Assembly: GCA_964561605.1 (NCBI GenBank)
Contig: CAZLQD010000012.1
Coordinates: 1-64,000 of the forward strand
Direction of reading: 5' to 3'
DNA: 64,000 bases
Source of the DNA: JALUZX01 sp964561605
GTDB lineage: Bacteria; Planctomycetota; UBA1135; JALUZX01
Positions 60,323-64,000 of this stretch are shown here, in pieces (the first letter of the stretch is position 1; the number at the start of each line of letters is the position of its first letter). A program made the position numbers and the translations under genes. Under the pieces are notes generated by a model, which worked only from the letters and a program-made list of their open reading frames with translations, made no database searches and was not told the origin of the DNA.

Positions 60323-60628
60323 TCACCCCGGGAAGTCTCGTCCCTGGCGGGGAAACCGGGGAAAGGCGGCGAATCCCCCGGGGAAAAGGAAGAATCATTC
60401 CTCCGGGGAAGGGGTCGAGGTCCGAGGAGAGGAAAAAAGGATCTCCCCTCCGCCCGAAACAGGGATCACCGGGGGGTCCCGGGAGAAAGGCCCGAACGAA
60501 GGGATTCTCCCCCGGGAAAAAGGGGGGCCGGGGACCCGGATTCTTCGATTTTCCCGCCCTCTTCTCCCCCCGTTCCCCTCCGGAAGGGTGGTCCGCCGGA
60601 CCGGGGAGGGGGGGGAAGGGGGATGGGC
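60323..60628. other. Gap without a recognisable gene between yajC and HU
   Basis: About 300 bases of GC-rich sequence with several G-runs and short inverted repeats (for example GGTCC-GCC-GGACC). I see no credible gene, tRNA or clear terminator; open frames here are low-complexity in codon use. HU may be terminated within it, but no strong stem with a T-run stands out. Confidence 0.6.
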
Positions 60629-60907
60629 TCAGTTGATGGAGCTCTTCAGCTTCTGGCCGGGTTTGAAGGAAACGCTCTTGGAGGCCTTGATGGTGATGGT
60701 CTCCCCGGTCTGGGGGTTCCGGCCCGTCCTGGCCTTGCGCTGCTTCACCGTGAAGGTGCCGAAGCCGATGATCTGGACGGTCTTGTCCTTCTTGAGGCCC
60801 TTCGTGATGCTGTCGATCACGGCATTCACGCAACGTTCGGAGAACGCCTTGGAGACGTCCTGGCCCAGGGCCTTCTGCACGGATTCGATGAGTTCGCCCT
60901 TGTTCAT
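60629..60907 (-). CDS. HU-family DNA-binding protein
   Basis: A 92-residue nucleoid protein that bends and wraps DNA. The start ATG 60907 follows GGAGGAGG. It begins NKGELIESVQKALGQDVSKA and has the beta-arm GFGTFTVKQRKARTGRNPQTGETITI, then KASKSVSFKPGQKLKSSIN. Pro in RNPQTG is the residue that wedges into DNA. Expression should be strong given the -10 TATAAT promoter and ribosome-binding site. IHF assignment is less likely, as there is one gene and the HU-type arm tip. Confidence 0.95.
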   Translation of the reverse strand: MNKGELIESVQKALGQDVSKAFSERCVNAVIDSITKGLKKDKTVQIIGFGTFTVKQRKARTGRNPQTGETITIKASKSVSFKPGQKLKSSIN

Positions 60908-60920
60908 AGGAGTGCCTCCT
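60908..60920 (-). promoter_or_regulatory. Hairpin overlapping the HU ribosome-binding site
   Basis: Minus strand AGGAG-GCA-CTCCT lies directly before the ATG. It takes in part of the GGAGGAGG ribosome-binding site. Short loop and 5-bp stem; effect uncertain. Confidence 0.4.
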
Positions 60921-60960
60921 CCTTGGAGAGACTGAGAACTGGGGAAAAGAGGAAAATCGG

Positions 60961-60972
60961 GTTCGATCGAAC
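60961..60972. promoter_or_regulatory. Palindrome near the HU transcription start (operator candidate)
   Basis: GTTCGATCGAAC, a perfect 12-bp palindrome, lies just downstream of the predicted transcription start of HU (near 60977). A repressor bound there could block transcription. The GTTC-N4-GAAC form recalls LexA-type sites of some phyla, an inference from memory. Confidence 0.45.
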
Positions 60973-60983
60973 AGCCGGCCTGG

Positions 60984-61012
60984 ATTATAGGGCCCGCCGG
61001 AGGGGCTGAAAA
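60984..61012 (-). promoter_or_regulatory. Promoter for the HU gene
   Basis: Minus strand: -35 TTTTCA (61012-61007), 17-base spacer, consensus -10 TATAAT (60989-60984). Transcription start near 60977 gives a leader of about 70 bases. Confidence 0.7.
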
Positions 61013-61200
61013 GGACAACATCCCTGGAATCCAGGAAAAACGGGGGGTCCAGGGCGGCCGGCAGGCCCGAGGGAGGGGAAAAGTATGCAAGTCGTCTCAA
61101 GCCGAGAGGGGGGAAAGGCCGATGCCATGGGCACATCCGAGACAGACCGGGAACAGGGATCCCGGCAGGGATGCGGTCCTTCAAGAGAGGAGACGACGAG

Positions 61201-61836
61201 ATGAGGCGGACGGCCCCAATGCTTTTCCTTCTCGGCCTGGTCGCTGGGTGCGGAGCCCCGGCTGGCCCGGACCTCGGGCAGTTCGAGCAGCCGAATGCGC
61301 TTCTCCGTTCCGAGATCCAGCGCAGGATCGACCAGATCCCCTACCAGAGGGGCACCACCCTGGTCATGAACCTGGCCTGGCTCGCCGCCCGCGGCGAGGA
61401 GGCCATTCCCCAGCTCCTTCAGGCCATGAAGAGCAAGGATCCCAAGGTCAGGGCGGAGGCGGCCTGGACCCTCGGTAGGATCCGGGACACCCGGGTGATT
61501 CCGTTCCTCCAGAAATACCTGGACGATCCCGACCAGACCGTGGCGATGGAGGTGGCCCGGGCCCTCCTCACCATGGGCGACGACAAGGGCGTGCCCAACC
61601 TGATCATGGGGCTCCAGAGCCGGAATCCCAGGTTCCGTTTCTACTGCCACGAGGCCCTGAAGGCCTGGAGCGGCCTGGACTTCGGTTACAAGCCCAACGG
61701 GACGGATCAGGTGGCCAGGGAGAACGCCACGCGCAAGTGGATGGAGTGGTGGAACCGGAAGGCGGGAAAGCCTGTCTTCCCCGTGGACCGCTCTTCCGGG
61801 GCCCTGGCGGCGCCTCCCGCCGGCGGCTCCCGCTGA
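61201..61836 (+). CDS. HEAT-repeat lipoprotein
   Basis: A 211-residue lipoprotein. ATG 61201 has AGAGGAG upstream; the lipobox is LGLVAGC with Cys17. HEAT-like helices: GEEAIPQLLQAMKSKDPKVR, AEAAWTLGRIRDTRVIPFLQ, AMEVARALLTMGDDKGVPNL. After these comes the end module CHEALKAWSGLDFGYKPNGT...ATRKWMEWWNRKAG, which recurs in the protein at 62421-63503. It is presumably attached to the membrane facing the periplasm and acts in protein contacts. Confidence 0.85.
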   Translation: MRRTAPMLFLLGLVAGCGAPAGPDLGQFEQPNALLRSEIQRRIDQIPYQRGTTLVMNLAWLAARGEEAIPQLLQAMKSKDPKVRAEAAWTLGRIRDTRVIPFLQKYLDDPDQTVAMEVARALLTMGDDKGVPNLIMGLQSRNPRFRFYCHEALKAWSGLDFGYKPNGTDQVARENATRKWMEWWNRKAGKPVFPVDRSSGALAAPPAGGSR

Positions 61837-61854
61837 GGGACCCCCTTTCCGGGC

Positions 61855-61888
61855 GCCGGGAACCCGGCCCGATCCTCGGGTTCCCGGC
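61855..61888. terminator. Hairpin between convergent HEAT and TPR genes
   Basis: A perfect 12-bp stem, GCCGGGAACCCG (61855-61866) and CGGGTTCCCGGC (61877-61888), loop of 10 bases. It stands between genes ending at 61836 and 61925 and probably ends transcription from both sides, though there is no T-run. Confidence 0.7.
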
Positions 61889-61924
61889 CCTTCCGCCCCT
61901 TCCGGCCGGGGGAGGGCCGGCCCC

Positions 61925-62320
61925 CTAGGTGGCCCTCCGTTCCAGGCGGGCCAGGATCTTCTCGAAGCGATCGTCCCCTCTGAGGGACTCCAGGTCGGGG
62001 TCGGACCGCATGTGTTCCGGGTCGGCGTATCCGAGGCGGACGGCCCTCTTGAGTTCTTCCAGGGCTTCTTCCTTCCTTCCCAGCAAGGCGTAACTGCAGG
62101 CCAGGTTGTAGCGCACCGTGGGGTCCTTGGGCTGGAGTCTCGCCAGGGTCAGGTCCACCTGGAGCCCTTCCTCGATCTTCCCCATCCTCGTGAGCAGGTC
62201 TCCGAGGGAGAAGAGGATCTCCAGGTCCTCGGGCCTTCTCGCCGCCGCCGCTTGAAGGATCTCCAGGACGTGCCTGTCGGCGATCTCCTCGAGAGGGGTC
62301 GAAGTCTTGGGCTCGTTCAT
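61925..62320 (-). CDS. Small TPR-repeat protein
   Basis: A 131-residue soluble protein with no signal peptide. ATG 62320 follows GGAGAGG. Two or three TPR units (PEDLEILFSLGDLLTRMGKIEEGL, PTVRYNLACSYALLGRKEEAL) are followed by the ending ADPEHMRSDPDLESLRGDDRFEKIL, the PALE-type cap often found in cytosolic TPR proteins. It lies alone on the minus strand with its own promoter. Confidence 0.88.
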   Translation of the reverse strand: MNEPKTSTPLEEIADRHVLEILQAAAARRPEDLEILFSLGDLLTRMGKIEEGLQVDLTLARLQPKDPTVRYNLACSYALLGRKEEALEELKRAVRLGYADPEHMRSDPDLESLRGDDRFEKILARLERRAT

Positions 62321-62347
62321 CCTTTGCCTCTCCTTGTGAAGGGGGAG

Positions 62348-62376
62348 AACATAGTCCCCTTCCGGGAAAGGGTCAA
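62348..62376 (-). promoter_or_regulatory. Promoter for the small TPR gene
   Basis: Minus strand: -35 TTGACC (62376-62371), 17-base spacer, -10 TATGTT (62353-62348). Start near 62341 gives a leader of about 20 bases. Confidence 0.6.
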
Positions 62377-62420
62377 CTTCCACCGGTGCGGCCGTGGCGG
62401 AGGGACTTTCCCAAGTTAGA

Positions 62421-63503
62421 ATGCCTTCCATGGAAGAAAACTCTCCTCCCAGGGAACCGGAAGTCTTTTTCTGCGACCTTTGCCAGGAATCCATCCCCGA
62501 AAAGGAGCTGGCCCGGGGGATGGCCGTGGAGATCCAGGGGCGGCGGGTCTGCCAGCGTTGCAGGAGGAAATTGGTCCCTCCCCTTCCCTCGGCCAGGTGG
62601 GCCGCCCTCTTCGCCTTCCTCGCCCTGGCCGCCGCCGCCGGTTCGGCCGGGCTGGTCTATCTCCAGAAGAGGGAGCTCGGGGCGGGGTTGCGGGAGGTCC
62701 TCGCCCGGATGGATGCCCTGGAGGAGGGGCGGGCGGAAGAGGCCCGGACCCGGGCGGAGGCCCTCCGGGAGGTGGGGAAGGATCTCCGGCGGCTGGATGG
62801 CGCCCTGGGAGAGGCGGGGAAGACCTGGAACGGGGTGAGCGCCCGGGTGGCTTCCCTGGAATCGGCCCTTCAGTCCTTCCGGAAGGAACTCCTCGGGCGG
62901 GAGAAGGGCATGGAGGAGAAGTTCCTCTCCCTGGCCGAGAGGCTCTCCGCCCTGGAGGCGGCTGTGGGGAAGAGCGGCCGGACCTTGCTCGATCTCTCCA
63001 AGGGAATGGAAACCCTGGCGGGAAGGCTGGATCGCCTCCAGGCTTCCTCCCAATCCCCTCCCGCCGAGGCGAAGGGGGAGGCCCCGGGGGAGGAGAAACC
63101 CGCCGCCCCCGGGGAGAAGCTGGCCGGCCTGGCCGAGGAGTTGAAGAGCTCCGAGCCCGACCGGAGGTGGAAGGCCGTGGAGAGCCTGGAGAAGATCCCC
63201 TCCCCCCAGGCGGTCCGCCTGGTGGCCCGGGCCCTTTCGGACCCGGACATCTGGGTCCGGAGGCTCGCGGCGGAAGCCCTTGGGCGTATGGGGCTCACCG
63301 AGGCGGTAGGACCCCTGATCCGGGCCCTGGCCGACAAGGAGCCCATGATCCGGGCCGCCGCGGCGGCCAGCTTGAGGACCCTGACGGGGAAGAATTTCGG
63401 GTTCGATCCCAACGGGTCCCCTGCGGCCAGGAGGCGGGCCATGGGCCTCTGGAAGGCCTGGTGGGCGAGGAAAGAACAGAAGAAGGCCGGCCCGAAGGGC
63501 TGA
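62421..63503 (+). CDS. Zinc-finger/coiled-coil/HEAT membrane protein
   Basis: A 360-residue protein; the start could be ATG 62421, ATG 62430 or GTG 62394, none with a clear ribosome-binding site. Cys18/21 and Cys44/47 (FFCDLCQ...VCQRCRRK) form an N-terminal zinc finger. A transmembrane helix lies at 60-80 (WAALFAFLALAAAAGSAGLV). Residues about 85-205 are a long coiled coil (LREVLARMDALEEGRAEEAR and similar). Two HEAT repeats (RWKAVESLEKIPSPQAVRLV, WVRRLAAEALGRMGLTEAV) and the ending KNFGFDPNGS...AMGLWKAWWARK complete it. The architecture resembles the zinc-ribbon proteins at 28.9-31.7 kb. Confidence 0.8.
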   Translation: MPSMEENSPPREPEVFFCDLCQESIPEKELARGMAVEIQGRRVCQRCRRKLVPPLPSARWAALFAFLALAAAAGSAGLVYLQKRELGAGLREVLARMDALEEGRAEEARTRAEALREVGKDLRRLDGALGEAGKTWNGVSARVASLESALQSFRKELLGREKGMEEKFLSLAERLSALEAAVGKSGRTLLDLSKGMETLAGRLDRLQASSQSPPAEAKGEAPGEEKPAAPGEKLAGLAEELKSSEPDRRWKAVESLEKIPSPQAVRLVARALSDPDIWVRRLAAEALGRMGLTEAVGPLIRALADKEPMIRAAAAASLRTLTGKNFGFDPNGSPAARRRAMGLWKAWWARKEQKKAGPKG

Positions 63504-63519
63504 GAGAATGGAGGAGACC

Positions 63520-64000
63520 ATGAAGGATCCCCTGGACGAGGGGCCCAGGTATACCCGTATCGTGGCGACCCTGGGGCCCGCCTCTTCGGAAGAGGAGACC
63601 ATCCGGGCCCTGATCCGGGCAGGTGTGGACGTCTTCCGGTGCAATTTCTCCCACGGGGACCACGCCTTCCACGGGAAGGTCTTCGAAAGGATCCGGTCGG
63701 CCGCAAGAGAAGAGGGTCGGCCCGTGGCGATCCTGCAGGACCTCCAGGGGCCGAAGATCCGGGTGGGCGATCTTCCGGGAGGCGGGCCCGTGGAGCTGGT
63801 CGAGGGTGGGGAGGTCTTCCTCGTGGAAGGGAAGACCTCTCCCGACGGGAAGTCCATCCCGGTGACCCTGCCGGGCCTGGCCGGGGAGTTGCGGGAAGGT
63901 GAGCGGGTCCTCCTGGCGGACGGGACCATGGCCCTCCAGGTCCTCTCCATCGAGGGGGAGCGGGTCCGGTGCCGGGTGGAACTGGGGGGGACCCTCCTTC
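63520..64000 (+). CDS. pyk: Pyruvate kinase (3'-truncated)
   Basis: The last glycolytic enzyme, which makes pyruvate and ATP from PEP and ADP. Only the first 160 codons lie in the window. ATG 63520 has GGAGGA five bases upstream; an ATG at 63508 is also in frame. The beginning YTRIVATLGPASSEEETIRAL is the family's TKIVxTIGP start, followed by AGVDVFRCNFSHGDH (family RLNFSHG) and ILQDLQGPKIRVG. Then the B domain begins (VELVEGGEVFLVEGK). Frame stays open to the window end. It follows the zinc-finger gene by 16 bases. Confidence 0.93.
   Translation, partial: MKDPLDEGPRYTRIVATLGPASSEEETIRALIRAGVDVFRCNFSHGDHAFHGKVFERIRSAAREEGRPVAILQDLQGPKIRVGDLPGGGPVELVEGGEVFLVEGKTSPDGKSIPVTLPGLAGELREGERVLLADGTMALQVLSIEGERVRCRVELGGTLL

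Noticed and set aside
60301..60636. Plus-strand small open frame between yajC and HU
   Set aside because: Low-complexity Gly/Arg/Lys composition, no ribosome-binding site and poor codon use; treated as non-coding.

Overview
The window is about 64 kb of very GC-rich bacterial chromosome (I estimate mid-to-high 60s % GC, third codon positions mostly G/C). Genes are packed tightly, often with 4-base ATGA/GTGA/TTGA overlaps. I recognise about 50 protein genes, two of them cut by the window ends (lon at the left, pyruvate kinase at the right). I see no rRNA, tRNA, CRISPR array, insertion sequence or prophage, so this looks like core chromosome rather than an island.

The organism is a diderm, LPS-type bacterium: it has a heptosyltransferase, a Kdo-kinase-like protein, a Kdo transferase (WaaA), many lipoproteins and an outer-membrane-type DUF5916 protein. 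A pseudopilin with an SNHPG...NVLFGGG tail, many HEAT/TPR proteins ending in a W-x-x-W-W motif, membrane proteins with N-terminal zinc ribbons, and a nusA-infB-DUF503-rbfA operon without rimP all suggest Planctomycetota or a related deep lineage. That placement is inference; no 16S gene is present.

Layout. 0-4.6 kb: lon, two lipoproteins and a strong terminator. 4.6-8.6 kb: Tsr3-like gene and heptosyltransferase, divergent from a Kdo-kinase-like gene and cysS. 8.6-13.7 kb (minus): ArsP-type permease, DUF1460 amidase-like protein, purple-acid-phosphatase-like protein and an exported unknown. 13.7-18.7 kb (minus): nusA-infB-DUF503-rbfA, read from a consensus-like promoter through a leader with a terminator-like hairpin. 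18.8-23.8 kb (plus): five overlapping genes (GNAT, HEAT/TPR, RlmI-like, YjbQ, CPBP protease). 24-28.8 kb: 14-repeat FG-GAP lipoprotein, sugar nucleotidyltransferase, amidohydrolase. 28.9-31.7 kb (minus): two paralogous zinc-ribbon membrane proteins. 31.9-35.8 kb: uvrB-uvrC. 35.8-42.8 kb (minus): tyrosine recombinase, CofD-like protein, hybrid histidine kinase, DUF5916 protein. 42.9-51.5 kb (plus): DksA-like, lspA, pyrD, response regulator, secA, waaA, metK. 51.6-57.6 kb (plus): pseudopilin, exported unknown, miaB, ribD, TPR lipoprotein. 57.6-60.9 kb (minus): HU, yajC, yraN, sugar transferase. 61.2-64 kb: HEAT lipoprotein, small TPR gene, zinc-finger/HEAT membrane protein and pyruvate kinase.

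Most genes serve housekeeping roles: proteolysis, translation and transcription, excision repair, protein export (secA, yajC, lspA) and envelope building. The less ordinary points are a second SEC-C-like cysteine cluster inside SecA, a cysteinyl-tRNA synthetase whose HIGH motif starts with Ser, the terminator-like hairpin in the nusA leader, a bacterial Tsr3-like protein, and a family of zinc-ribbon/HEAT proteins sharing a C-terminal W-WW module.
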